DNA of 64,000 bases from Romboutsia_E sp900604535 (GTDB lineage: Bacteria > Bacillota > Clostridia > Peptostreptococcales > Peptostreptococcaceae): NCBI RefSeq assembly GCF_900604535.1, contig NZ_UWOT01000012.1, forward strand, positions 31,946 through 95,945, in the 5' to 3' direction. The position numbers and the translations under genes were made by a program. Shown piece by piece: positions 18,239 through 27,264 of the stretch. The notes beneath the pieces are model-generated. The model was given only the letters and a program-made list of their open reading frames with translations, did not search any database and was not told the DNA's origin. Position 1 is the first letter of the stretch. Every line of letters starts with the position of its first letter.

Positions 18239-19326
18239 TACTTATCGCCCCCTTTGTTTTCATTGTTTGCTAAGGCTAATTGACTTTCTTTTCTTTGCTT
18301 TATGAAGAATAAGAATCTTTCAGCTGTAACTAAAAGTATTATTATACCTTGTATAAGTGAAACTATTTCATTTTGTACATCTGTCTGTCTTGCCATTATA
18401 TCCGCACCAACACGTATATAAGATAAGAAGAATGCAGCTACTGGTACAAATATTGGGTTATTAGATGACAATATAGATATTATAACTCCATCCCAAGCAT
18501 AACTTGGAGCTGATGCCCATTGAAATCGTCTATACATACCTAATTTTTCTATAGCACCACCTATTGCTGCTACAAATCCTGATATAAATGAAGTATACAG
18601 TATAACTTTTTTTGTATTTATTCCTGAGTATCTTGCAAACTCGGGATTAGAACCTACTAATCTTATTTCATATCCCCACTTAGTACGAGTTAAGAATATA
18701 TACAATAAAACACATGTAATTATCGCTATTATAAACCCTGTATGAAGTCTAGTTCCATCTACAATATTAGATAAACTAGCAGTTTTTAAAAACTTAAGTG
18801 AAGCAAAGTTACTTGCTTGTCTATCAGCTAAAAACTTATTAACTATATAAAGTCCTGTATAGAAAAATACATAGTTAAGCATTAAAGATGTAACAAGTTC
18901 ATTAGCTTTATATTTAACCTTACACCATGCAGGTATGCTACCTATAATTCCACCAATAAATCCTGCTATTAATATAGAAACCATTGGATGAATCCCACTT
19001 GGTAAAGGTATCATTATAGCAATAAAAGATGCTATTACAGCTCCTATATAAAATGAAGCATCTGTTATCATTGAGAAGTTTCCTGATTTGAAAACTAAAC
19101 TTAATGATAAACCAGTAAACATAAGCGGTACCATCATTTCAAGCACATTAAATAAATATCTTTTTGAACTTATTGGACCTGTAAGTAATGTGGATAAAGC
19201 TTTAGTTGGATTTTCACTACACAAGAAAATTATTCCAGTTGTTATTAAAAGTGCAATCCCTACTGCAACTAGTAGTCTTAATAAATCAAAGTATTTTAAA
19301 ACATTAAATTTGTTGTCTTTACGCAT
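18238..19326 (-). CDS. BMP-type ABC importer permease 1 (NupP-like)
   Basis: This 362-residue membrane protein pairs with the next permease. Family blocks include NFSMITDASFYIGAV, the coupling-loop-like VGSNPEFARYSGINTKK and AIGGAIEKLGMYRRF. ATG at 19324-19326 follows GGAGG by eight bases. This start lies inside the end of the ATPase gene (8-base overlap), so the two are coupled. Confidence 0.92.
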   Translation of the reverse strand: MRKDNKFNVLKYFDLLRLLVAVGIALLITTGIIFLCSENPTKALSTLLTGPISSKRYLFNVLEMMVPLMFTGLSLSLVFKSGNFSMITDASFYIGAVIASFIAIMIPLPSGIHPMVSILIAGFIGGIIGSIPAWCKVKYKANELVTSLMLNYVFFYTGLYIVNKFLADRQASNFASLKFLKTASLSNIVDGTRLHTGFIIAIITCVLLYIFLTRTKWGYEIRLVGSNPEFARYSGINTKKVILYTSFISGFVAAIGGAIEKLGMYRRFQWASAPSYAWDGVIISILSSNNPIFVPVAAFFLSYIRVGADIMARQTDVQNEIVSLIQGIIILLVTAERFLFFIKQRKESQLALANNENKGGDK

Positions 19327-20872
19327 AATAAGCACCTCCGATTATCTCATCACTATCACGCTTAACACCTAACATGTAAAGACCTAATTCTTCTTCAGTA
19401 ACATTTTTAGCATCATCTATATATGCTACTATCTTACCTTCATGCATAACTATTATGCTATCACTTAAAGATAAAACTTCTCCTAAGTCTGATGATATTA
19501 ACAGTATAGCTTTTTTAGCTTCTCTCATATCAAGTATTTTGTGTCTAATAAATTCTATTGCCCCAACGTCTATTCCACGAGTTGGTTGATTTACTATTAA
19601 AAGATTTGGATCATATAAAAATTCACGTCCAACTATAACCTTTTGTATATTACCACCAGATAAATCCTTTATAGCCTGCTTTATATTATCATGCTTTACT
19701 ATAAATTCTTTTACTAAATTACTTGTAAATTCTTTTATCTTTGATAAATTTAATAATCCTTTGTTATTTAATTCTTTTGAAGAATATATCTTAGATATCG
19801 CATTATCTTCAATTGAAAGATTTGGTGCACTACCAAAGTGAAGTCTATCTTCAGAAACATGGGATATACCAAGTTCTTGTCTTTTTAATATAGACTCTTT
19901 AGTTATATCTTGTTTTCTTAAAGCAATTTTACCATTTACTATTGGAGTAGTTCCTATTATTGCATTTACAAGTTCTGACTGACCATTACCTTCTATACCT
20001 GCCACACCTAGTATTTGACCTTCACGAACTGTAAAACTTATATCATTTACTACTACATTTTTAAATGAGTTTTTAACAGTTAAATTATCAACACTTAAGA
20101 CTACATCCTTAAAGTCTCTTTGAGTCTTTTCTATATTTAAGTCTACATCACGACCAACCATAAGTCTTGATATTTCCTGTTCTGATAGTTCACTAACTGA
20201 GTAAGTCCCCATTGTTTGACCATCTCTTAAAACTGTTAATCTATCACAAAGCTCTTTTATCTCATGAAGCTTATGAGATATAAATATAATTGTATATCCC
20301 TGCTCTTTTAATAATTTTAATTGTTTAAATAATTCTTCTATCTCCTGTGGTGTAAGCACTGCTGTTGGTTCATCTAGTATTAATATTTTAGCTCCTCTAT
20401 ATAAAGCCTTTAATATTTCTAGTTTTTGTTTCATTGCTATTGAAATGTCTTTAACTTTAGCTCTTGCATCAACTTTTAAATTATATTTTTTAGAAATTTC
20501 TTCTGTTTGTGTTATAGCTTCTTCAATATTTATAAATCCTGATTTTGTTGTTTCATGACCTAATATTAAATTTTCTGCTACAGTCAAAGAAGGCACCAGC
20601 ATAAAATGCTGATGCACCATTCCTATACCTTTTTCCAAAGCCTGTTTAGATGAAGAGAATTTAACTTTCTCTCCATTTACATATATATCACCACTAGTTT
20701 GTGGTATCATTCCAAATAGCATTTTCATTAAAGTAGATTTTCCCGCACCATTTTCACCTATAAGTGCATGAACTTCTCCTTCATTTATAGCAATATTTAC
20801 ATTGTAGTTTGCAACTACACCACCAGGGTAGACTTTTGTTAAATTACTTACCTTTAATATTTCTTTGTTCAT
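19319..20872 (-). CDS. BMP-type ABC importer ATPase (NupO-like, tandem domains)
   Basis: This 517-residue ATPase has two nucleotide-binding domains in one chain, as in sugar and nucleoside importers. The first has a full Walker A (GENGAGKST), and ILDEPTAVLTPQE as Walker B. The second has the reduced P-loop GIEGNGQSE and the signature LSGGNIQK, which is normal for the second domain of this family. It is third in a five-gene operon, 26 bases after the lipoprotein gene, and overlaps the next permease gene. Confidence 0.94.
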   Translation of the reverse strand: MNKEILKVSNLTKVYPGGVVANYNVNIAINEGEVHALIGENGAGKSTLMKMLFGMIPQTSGDIYVNGEKVKFSSSKQALEKGIGMVHQHFMLVPSLTVAENLILGHETTKSGFINIEEAITQTEEISKKYNLKVDARAKVKDISIAMKQKLEILKALYRGAKILILDEPTAVLTPQEIEELFKQLKLLKEQGYTIIFISHKLHEIKELCDRLTVLRDGQTMGTYSVSELSEQEISRLMVGRDVDLNIEKTQRDFKDVVLSVDNLTVKNSFKNVVVNDISFTVREGQILGVAGIEGNGQSELVNAIIGTTPIVNGKIALRKQDITKESILKRQELGISHVSEDRLHFGSAPNLSIEDNAISKIYSSKELNNKGLLNLSKIKEFTSNLVKEFIVKHDNIKQAIKDLSGGNIQKVIVGREFLYDPNLLIVNQPTRGIDVGAIEFIRHKILDMREAKKAILLISSDLGEVLSLSDSIIVMHEGKIVAYIDDAKNVTEEELGLYMLGVKRDSDEIIGGAYYA

Positions 20873-20898
20873 TTAACACACCCCCGATTCTAAATTAA

Positions 20899-22011
20899 TT
20901 ACTTAGCGTTTTTTATCATTTCTTTTAACTTTGATTCTTCCATTCCTAAAGCAGTGCTAACTTTAACTTTATCTTCTTTTAATTGAGTTGTAATTTCACT
21001 TACTTTAGTTCTTATATCTTCACTTACTGTTGAAGTGTATATGTCATTTTCAGCAAGTCCAACTGTATCTTCTTTTATCCCTAATACGCTATGAGTATTA
21101 AATTCTAATGAATCATTTAAGTACTCATTCATAGTATCAACTAAAGATTTATCTATATTTTTTAGTGCTGAAGATATTATATATTTTTGTTCTTCTTTTC
21201 CTTCATAAGCTAAAGCTTGGTCACTATCTACACCTATTATATATTTCTTAGCATCTTTAGCAGCTTCTACTGATCCTGCTGAAGCTGGTCCAGCTGCTGT
21301 GAATACTATATCTGCTCCGTTTGAATATTGAGCTAATGTTATTTCTTTAGCTTTTGCAGTATCTGTAAATGAACCTATATATGCTACTTCAACTTTAACA
21401 TCTTTATCTATAAATTTAGCTCCTTCTATATATCCTACTAAAGAGTCATTTATAACAGCTGATGTATCTCTTGCTCCAACGAATCCTATAACTTTTTCTT
21501 CATTAGCAAGTTCCATATCACTAGTTGTAACTAAAGCAGCTAATGCACCTGCTAAGAATCCAGCTTCATTTTGCTTATATGTCATTGAATAAACATTATC
21601 TAAATCATACTCATCATAATTAACATCTGTATCGTAAACTATGTATTTTTTATCTTTGTAATTTTCTGCTGTATTTTCAACATGCTCTTTCATATCCCAA
21701 CCACCAGTTATTATAACATCAGCATCTGATTCTGATGCATCTATTAATGATGGTTCAAATTTAGTTTGATCAAATCCCATTTCTACAACATCTACATTAA
21801 CCTTATCTCCAAATTGCTCTTTTATTTTTTCCATACCTGCATTTGCTGAGTCATTGAACGCTTTATCTCCTAAAGCACCTGTTACCAATAACTTAACATT
21901 AACTTTATCTCCATTTGATGCTGAACCTGCTTCATCTGAACCACATCCAACTAAGAAAGTCGCACTAAGCCCTACAGCTAAAAGTGTTGATAATATTTTT
22001 TTCTTAAACAT
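20899..22011 (-). CDS. BMP family substrate-binding lipoprotein
   Basis: This 370-residue lipoprotein has a signal peptide ending in ATFLVGC, so it is bound to the outer face of the membrane. The BMP/PnrA fold is visible: VTGALGDKAFNDSANAGM near residue 45, a GWDMKEH block, MTYKQNEAGFLAGALAALV and IIGVDSDQALAYEG. Relatives bind purine nucleosides. Its ATG lies three bases after the stop of the M20 gene, so the two belong to one transcript. Confidence 0.93.
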   Translation of the reverse strand: MFKKKILSTLLAVGLSATFLVGCGSDEAGSASNGDKVNVKLLVTGALGDKAFNDSANAGMEKIKEQFGDKVNVDVVEMGFDQTKFEPSLIDASESDADVIITGGWDMKEHVENTAENYKDKKYIVYDTDVNYDEYDLDNVYSMTYKQNEAGFLAGALAALVTTSDMELANEEKVIGFVGARDTSAVINDSLVGYIEGAKFIDKDVKVEVAYIGSFTDTAKAKEITLAQYSNGADIVFTAAGPASAGSVEAAKDAKKYIIGVDSDQALAYEGKEEQKYIISSALKNIDKSLVDTMNEYLNDSLEFNTHSVLGIKEDTVGLAENDIYTSTVSEDIRTKVSEITTQLKEDKVKVSTALGMEESKLKEMIKNAK

Positions 22012-22013
22012 TT

Positions 22014-23321
22014 TTAAACCTCCGCATTATACCTATTAGTTTTATTTGTGTCGTTTAATAACTTTATATATTGATCAAATGTAAGCTTTTGCTTATAATT
22101 TGATAATATCTCTTTTGTACGTTTCCCATTATCTTTTAATAAATCTTTTACCGTCTCTGTAAAATAATCAATTGGTAATTCATATGCTATATGTGTATTT
22201 TCAGTCTTAAAGTCATTACCATGAACTCTTCCTGAAAACCCTGATACACCTATTTGAACAGTTGGAATTAAATATGATAAATCTCCTATATCTCCACTTG
22301 CAAATGAATGACAATTTGATAATATTTTATCTTCGTCCATAAATTTAAGCATATTATCTTTTACTGCCTTTGTAAGGTGTTCATCTTGTGTTAAAGGTAA
22401 ATATCCACCTGTATTTATAATTTCAAGGTCTGCACCAAGTGCTAAAGCTCCACCTCTAAATGCTCTATCTACTTTTGTGTTAACATCCATTATTGCATCT
22501 AAAGTTTTAGCTCTTATGTACATATCAATTGTTACTTTATCAGGGACACTGTTAACACTTGTGCCTCCATCACTTATAACGTAATGAACTCTTATTGCAT
22601 CTTCTTCTTTAAATGTTTCCCTTAAGTATGCTATTGCATTTAAAGCTATATTTGCTGCATTTAAAGCATTTACACCATCACAAGGATTAAGTCCTGCATG
22701 TGCAGATACACCTCTAAATATGATTTTCTTACCTAAGAATCCATTTAAACTTGAGTTTACTTCTGCCAAATGTTGAGTTCCTGGTGGCATTGCATGTGCT
22801 GATAAAACTAAGTCTATATCATCAAATGCACTAAGCTTAATCATTTCTTGCTTTCCAGATATATATGAAAGTTTATTTTCTTTTACTAGATTTTCTCTAT
22901 AATCAAAATCACAATATTCCTCTGCTGGAGTTGCTATAAATGATATTTTTCCACCAAGCTCTTCAATGATATTAGATTCTTTTAAAGCTATAAATGTTCC
23001 TAGCATCATTCCAACTTGTGCATAATGACCACAAGAATGAGCACAATTATCTTTTTTTCCTAAGAACTGATGCTCTGTACTAGGTACTGAGTCTAGTTCA
23101 CATAAAAGCGCTATATGAGGACCTTCCTTTTTAGACTCTATTGTTGCTCTTATTCCTGTTATTGCAATATCATTTTCGTAACTTATATTATATTTATCTA
23201 ATTTTTCGCATATTTTTTTATTAGTTTCAAACTCTTTAAATCCAAGCTCTGGATTTTTAAATATATCTTCACTTAAATTAATCATTTCTTGTTTTAATGA
23301 ATTAAAATCTAAATTATCCAT
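22014..23321 (-). CDS. M20 family amidohydrolase/peptidase
   Basis: This 435-residue cytoplasmic metallohydrolase is of the M20D (AbgB/IAL/ACY1-like) type. Metal-binding blocks are ALLCELDSVP, CAHSCGHYAQ, TPAEEYCD and the dimerisation-domain FRGVSAHAGLNP. It probably removes an acyl or amino-acyl group from a small amide. It is the first gene of the BMP importer operon, a less common partner than a nucleosidase, which suggests that the importer may bring in its substrate. This link is inference. Confidence 0.88.
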   Translation of the reverse strand: MDNLDFNSLKQEMINLSEDIFKNPELGFKEFETNKKICEKLDKYNISYENDIAITGIRATIESKKEGPHIALLCELDSVPSTEHQFLGKKDNCAHSCGHYAQVGMMLGTFIALKESNIIEELGGKISFIATPAEEYCDFDYRENLVKENKLSYISGKQEMIKLSAFDDIDLVLSAHAMPPGTQHLAEVNSSLNGFLGKKIIFRGVSAHAGLNPCDGVNALNAANIALNAIAYLRETFKEEDAIRVHYVISDGGTSVNSVPDKVTIDMYIRAKTLDAIMDVNTKVDRAFRGGALALGADLEIINTGGYLPLTQDEHLTKAVKDNMLKFMDEDKILSNCHSFASGDIGDLSYLIPTVQIGVSGFSGRVHGNDFKTENTHIAYELPIDYFTETVKDLLKDNGKRTKEILSNYKQKLTFDQYIKLLNDTNKTNRYNAEV

Positions 23322-23625
23322 AACTTACCTCGTTCCGAATATTATTATCAATATTCATTTTATTTTACGTCTTTATTATATAGATATTTTATTTTTTCAA
23401 TACATAATAACTATTTTTTTGATGAATTTTGTATATTTTTGTATATTTTCGCGCATTTAACGAACGTTCATTATATATTATCCAATTATAATTGACTAAA
23501 ATATATTTATGTCTTTATATTTATATTTTTTAATATGATTTTTTGATTTTAAATTATTTTTAACTTAAAATCATTTCAAGTAGATAAATACATAAAAGAA
23601 CAGCTATGTTTCAACATAGCTGTTC
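23322..23625. other. 304-base intergenic region with a palindromic operator candidate
   Basis: This separates the M20/BMP operon from the amino-acid ABC operon (both minus). It holds the palindrome AACGAACGTTCATT at 23459-23472 with a GAACGTTC core, upstream of the M20 operon, and a terminator at 23597-23627. No gene was recognised. Confidence 0.5.
23459..23472. promoter_or_regulatory. Palindromic operator candidate for the M20/BMP operon
   Basis: AACGAACGTTCATT is a 14-base imperfect palindrome with a perfect GAACGTTC core, about 135 bases upstream of the M20 start codon. Its shape fits TetR-like operators and it also contains the CGAAC core found in PurR boxes. Which regulator binds is unknown. 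Confidence 0.35.
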
Positions 23626-23627
23626 TT
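23597..23627 (-). terminator. Terminator of the amino-acid ABC operon
   Basis: Perfect arms AAGAACAGCTATGTT and AACATAGCTGTTCTT with loop TCA. It overlaps the ATPase stop codon by two bases; a short T/A-rich run follows. Confidence 0.8.
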
Positions 23628-24357
23628 AGTGAGAAATAACTTTATTTAAAAACTCCATACATCTTTCACTTTTAGCATCAGTAAATATCTCGTCAGGAGT
23701 AGAATCTTCTAATATATATCCTCCATCCATAAATATTACTCTATCTGACACCTCCCTAGCAAATCCCATTTCATGAGTTACAACTATCATTGTCATACCT
23801 TCTTTCGCTAAGTCCTTCATTACATTTAATACTTCCCCTACCATCTCTGGATCAAGAGCTGATGTAGGTTCATCAAACAACATAACCTTAGGATTCATGG
23901 CTAAAGCTCTAGCTATAGCAACCCTTTGTTTTTGTCCACCAGATAAGCTATTTGGGTAATTATCTTTCTTGCCTTCTAATCCAACTTTTCTTAGAAGTTT
24001 CATTGCAATATCTATTGATTCTTCTTTAGATATTTTCTTTAAAGACTGAGGTGCCATCGTTATGTTTTCTAAAACTGTTTTATGAGGAAATAAATTAAAT
24101 CCTTGAAATACCATTCCTATATTTTCTCTTAATTTATTTATATCCGATTTTTTATCAAACAAGTCATGATCAAGTATTGTAACTTTACCATAATTTATTT
24201 GCTCTAATCCATTTAAACATCTCAAAAGTGTACTTTTACCAGAACCAGAAGGTCCGATTATACAAACAACTTCACCTTTTTTAATTTCTAAATTTATATC
24301 TTTTAAAACTTCTAAATTTCCAAAGTATTTTTTCAAATTGCTTACCTTTATTATCAC
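23626..24357 (-). CDS. Polar amino-acid ABC importer ATPase (GlnQ/HisP type)
   Basis: This 243-residue ATPase powers amino-acid uptake. Walker A is GPSGSGKS, the signature is LSGGQKQR, Walker B is VMLFDEPTSALDP, and the switch His lies in VVTHEMGF. The start is a GTG at 24355-24357 that overlaps the permease TGA by three bases (GTGA), with AAAGGAG nine bases upstream. The frame stays open further upstream inside the permease gene, but that part has no family match. Confidence 0.93.
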   Translation of the reverse strand: MIIKVSNLKKYFGNLEVLKDINLEIKKGEVVCIIGPSGSGKSTLLRCLNGLEQINYGKVTILDHDLFDKKSDINKLRENIGMVFQGFNLFPHKTVLENITMAPQSLKKISKEESIDIAMKLLRKVGLEGKKDNYPNSLSGGQKQRVAIARALAMNPKVMLFDEPTSALDPEMVGEVLNVMKDLAKEGMTMIVVTHEMGFAREVSDRVIFMDGGYILEDSTPDEIFTDAKSERCMEFLNKVISH

Positions 24358-25004
24358 GATGCCAATCTCCTTTCTACAAGCTTTGAAGCCCACATTAATA
24401 ATGTTATTAATACTAAATACATTATTGCAACTATTCCATAAATCTCAAAAGCTTTGTATGTTGTACCAACTATTATTTGCCCACTTTGCATAAGCTCTCT
24501 AATACTTATTACAGATAATATTGAAGTATCTTTTATAGCAATTATAAATTGATTCATAAGAGAAGGAATCATAATCTTAATAGCTTGTGGTAATATTACT
24601 TTTCTCATTGCCATAGATGTTGGCATACCTAAACTTCTTGCAGCTTCCATTTGACCTATATCTACAGCTTGTATTCCACCTCTAAAAATTTCTGAAAGAT
24701 ACGCACCTGAATTCAATGCTAAAATCCAAATACCTGCTGAAACAGGATTAAATCTTATACCTAGAAACTGACCTAATCCAAAAAATATAAACATTGCCTG
24801 TATCATAAGTGGAGTTCCTCTAATAATTGTTGTATATATGAATGCTATTCCACTTATGATTTTATACTTTGATATGCTTAAAATACCAAATATTAAACCT
24901 ATGACACACGCTATAATTATTGCAAAAAAAGCTATTTTTACTGTTACTCCAAGCCCTGATAGCAGACTTGGTAAACTTTTTTTTAACAACTCTAAACTCA
25001 CCAT
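24354..25004 (-). CDS. Polar amino-acid ABC importer permease (HisM/GlnP type)
   Basis: This 216-residue membrane protein has the family's N-terminal LSGLGVTVKIAFFAI block, TTIIRGTPLMIQ, YLSEIFRGGIQAVD and the coupling motif EAARSLGMPTSMAMRKVILP. It forms the membrane channel with the ATPase and the binding lipoprotein in the same operon. Seventy bases separate it from the lipoprotein gene. Confidence 0.93.
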   Translation of the reverse strand: MVSLELLKKSLPSLLSGLGVTVKIAFFAIIIACVIGLIFGILSISKYKIISGIAFIYTTIIRGTPLMIQAMFIFFGLGQFLGIRFNPVSAGIWILALNSGAYLSEIFRGGIQAVDIGQMEAARSLGMPTSMAMRKVILPQAIKIMIPSLMNQFIIAIKDTSILSVISIRELMQSGQIIVGTTYKAFEIYGIVAIMYLVLITLLMWASKLVERRLAS

Positions 25005-25074
25005 ATTTATCCCTCATATCTAGTTAAATTTTATATTGATTTAGTGTAAGTAAATTTTCATACGCAGATATATT

Positions 25075-25863
25075 TTATTGGTCTATATATTGAGAAATTA
25101 TTTCATCATACTTACCATTTTCTTTTATAGCTTTTAATCCTTCTTGAAATTTTTCTAATAACTCTGCATTTTGACCTTTATTAACTGCAAATCCATAATC
25201 AGCAGTTGTTACTTTATCCCCTGCTATTTTTAATTCGTTATCAGCATCAACTTTTATTTTATATGCTATTACTGGATAATCTTCTAAAGCAAAGTCTGCA
25301 TTTCCACCTTGAACTGCTAAAAACATAGCTGGAGAATCTTCAAAATGTTTTAATTCTAAGTTATATTTCTCTTGATTTTCTAAAGCCCAATTTTCCCCTG
25401 CTGTTCCTTTTTTAACCACAACTGTTTTTCCATTTAAATCTTTAACTCCGTTAATTTCTGTATTATCAGAATCTACTACTATTGATAAACCTGATTCAAA
25501 GTAACCATCAGAGAAGTCTAAAGCTTCCTTTCTTTCATCAGTTATACTCATACCAGCTATGGCCCCATCAAGTTGATTTGAAGTTAGCGCTGGTATTATT
25601 GCATTAAAATCCATAGGCTTTAATTCATAATCAAATCCAGATTCTTCTGCTACTGCTGCTAATATCTCCACATCAATTCCTTTATATTCTCCATCTTCTT
25701 CAAATGAAAATGGTGCATATTTTGAATCCGTTGCTATTAAATATTTTGTTCCAGAGTCTGATATACTCTCATCTGAACCTGAGCTTTTAGATTGGCAACC
25801 TACAAGTAGTGTACCTGCCATTATAGCTGACATAGCTAACGTGAATAATTTGCTTTTTTTCAT
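25075..25863 (-). CDS. Polar amino-acid ABC importer binding lipoprotein
   Basis: This 262-residue protein has a lipoprotein signal peptide ending in AGTLLVGC. The SBP family 3 fold is shown by IATDSKYAPFSFEEDGEYKG, DFNAIIPALTSNQLDGAIAG, MSITDERKEALDFSDGYF and VVKKGTAGENWA. The ligand-binding Asp/Arg pair (Arg in TDERKE and an Asp late in the chain) fits a polar amino acid such as glutamine, arginine or cystine, but this cannot be decided. It is the first gene of its operon and lies behind a hairpin leader. Confidence 0.9.
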   Translation of the reverse strand: MKKSKLFTLAMSAIMAGTLLVGCQSKSSGSDESISDSGTKYLIATDSKYAPFSFEEDGEYKGIDVEILAAVAEESGFDYELKPMDFNAIIPALTSNQLDGAIAGMSITDERKEALDFSDGYFESGLSIVVDSDNTEINGVKDLNGKTVVVKKGTAGENWALENQEKYNLELKHFEDSPAMFLAVQGGNADFALEDYPVIAYKIKVDADNELKIAGDKVTTADYGFAVNKGQNAELLEKFQEGLKAIKENGKYDEIISQYIDQ

Positions 25864-25901
25864 ATTTAACTTCCCCCTTATATTAGATAATTCAATAAAA
25901 A

Positions 25902-25949
25902 AAGCAAAGTACGGCTATAGTAATACTTACTATAGAACCGCCTTTGCTT
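25902..25949 (-). promoter_or_regulatory. Terminator-like hairpin in the leader of the amino-acid ABC operon
   Basis: On the minus strand the leader folds into AAGCAAAG-CGG-CUAUAGUAA with its complement around a GUA loop (about 20 pairs, small bulges), then seven U. It starts only a few bases after the predicted transcription start. It is either an attenuator or a protective 5' hairpin. No known aptamer was recognised. Confidence 0.55.
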
Positions 25950-25959
25950 CTATAATATA

Positions 25960-25988
25960 TTTATACACTATTTTAGTGTAATTATCAA
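25960..25988 (-). promoter_or_regulatory. Sigma-A-type promoter of the amino-acid ABC operon
   Basis: On the minus strand TTGATA (-35) and TATAAA (-10) are separated by exactly 17 bases. Transcription should start near 25953, immediately before the leader hairpin. Confidence 0.6.
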
Positions 25989-26118
25989 AATATTTTGAAT
26001 ATAAACTATAACTTTTTACATAATGTATACACATTTTACTATTAAATAATACAGCGATTTCTTTAAGTAGTATTATTAAATATATTTAATTATAATTTAT
26101 TAATTTATTTTTATATAT

Positions 26119-26149
26119 AGAACTATAATTTATAAAATTTTATAGTTTC
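26119..26149 (-). terminator. Weak terminator overlapping the end of the GHL10-like gene
   Basis: Arms AACTATAA and TTATAGTT around an AT loop form an AT-only hairpin at the stop codon, followed by an AT-rich stretch. Stability is low. Confidence 0.4.
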
Positions 26150-27222
26150 TTATCTTTACAAAAATATGAGCTTCTAATTTGTTCAATTATATTGCATTCA
26201 TTATTTTCTATACTTGACATGCTAAATAATATATTCCCATTTACCTCTTCATAGCTTCTATTTATATCTATTTGTTTTGAAATTTCTTTTGATATATCTG
26301 TATTGCTTATATTTTCACCTATATATAATTTGACATTAGTACCTTTTGTTATATTTAACCACCATTTTACAAGTTCTTCATAAGGAGCATTTTTATTATC
26401 TATAGTCCAATAAATTTGAGGAGCTATATAATCTATAATTTCTTCCTCTATCCATTTAACTGAGTCTGCAAAAACACTATAATAACTTTCAGAGCCATTA
26501 GTATTAGAACCTTTAGTGTCACTAGCTTTATTTTTCCATATGCCAAATGGACTAACTCCAAACTGAATTCTAGGATTAGTTTTTTTAACTATATTATTTA
26601 CCATCTTTATCATTTGAGTTATAAAATTACGTCTACTATTACCTATAATTCCGTTTTTATCTTCTTTATACGGTAACGGATAATTATATGGATAAAAGTA
26701 GTCATCAAAATGAATTCCATCAACATCATAATTACTTATTATTTCAAAAACAGTATCCCCTATATATTTAATAACATTAATATTTGCTGGATTATAAAAC
26801 AACGCATCATTATAAGATAATAACCAATCTGGATGTAATTTTGCCATATTATTATCTGATAGTTCATTTAAATTAATTCCTTTTGTTGTTACTCTATATG
26901 GATTTAACCATGCATGAAATTCTATATTCCTTTTATGAGATTCTTCTATCATAAATTCTAGAGGATCGTACCCTGGATTACATCCTTGTTCTCCTGTAAT
27001 ATACTTGGACCATGGATTTATACAAGATTTATAAAAAGCATCTGATGATGGTCTTATTTGAACAAAAACTGAATTAAAATTTAAATCATTTATTATATTA
27101 AGGATATTTATAAATTCTTGTTTTTGTTTCTCTTTATTATTCAAAGTTTTCGGCCAATCAATGTTGTATACAGTAGCTATCCATACACCCCTAAGTTCTA
27201 TATTTTTACAATTATCATTCAT
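26140..27222 (-). CDS. Glycosyl hydrolase-like 10 (GHL10, YngK/DUF187-type) protein
   Basis: This 360-residue TIM-barrel protein starts directly with the domain (ELRGVWIATVYNIDWP), followed by FNSVFVQIRPSSDAFY, FHAWLNPYRV, DYDVDGIHFDDYFYPY-like text (VDGIHFDDYFYP) and FGVSPFGIWKNK. GHL10 proteins are linked to cell-wall or polysaccharide breakdown. Relatives are usually secreted, but no signal peptide is visible here, so it may act in the cytoplasm or be exported another way. AAGGGG precedes the ATG. It is 42 bases after the CLC gene on the same strand. Confidence 0.88.
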   Translation of the reverse strand: MNDNCKNIELRGVWIATVYNIDWPKTLNNKEKQKQEFINILNIINDLNFNSVFVQIRPSSDAFYKSCINPWSKYITGEQGCNPGYDPLEFMIEESHKRNIEFHAWLNPYRVTTKGINLNELSDNNMAKLHPDWLLSYNDALFYNPANINVIKYIGDTVFEIISNYDVDGIHFDDYFYPYNYPLPYKEDKNGIIGNSRRNFITQMIKMVNNIVKKTNPRIQFGVSPFGIWKNKASDTKGSNTNGSESYYSVFADSVKWIEEEIIDYIAPQIYWTIDNKNAPYEELVKWWLNITKGTNVKLYIGENISNTDISKEISKQIDINRSYEEVNGNILFSMSSIENNECNIIEQIRSSYFCKDKKL

Positions 27223-27264
27223 AAAACTACCCCTTCATAAAGTTAATATATTTTATACACAACT

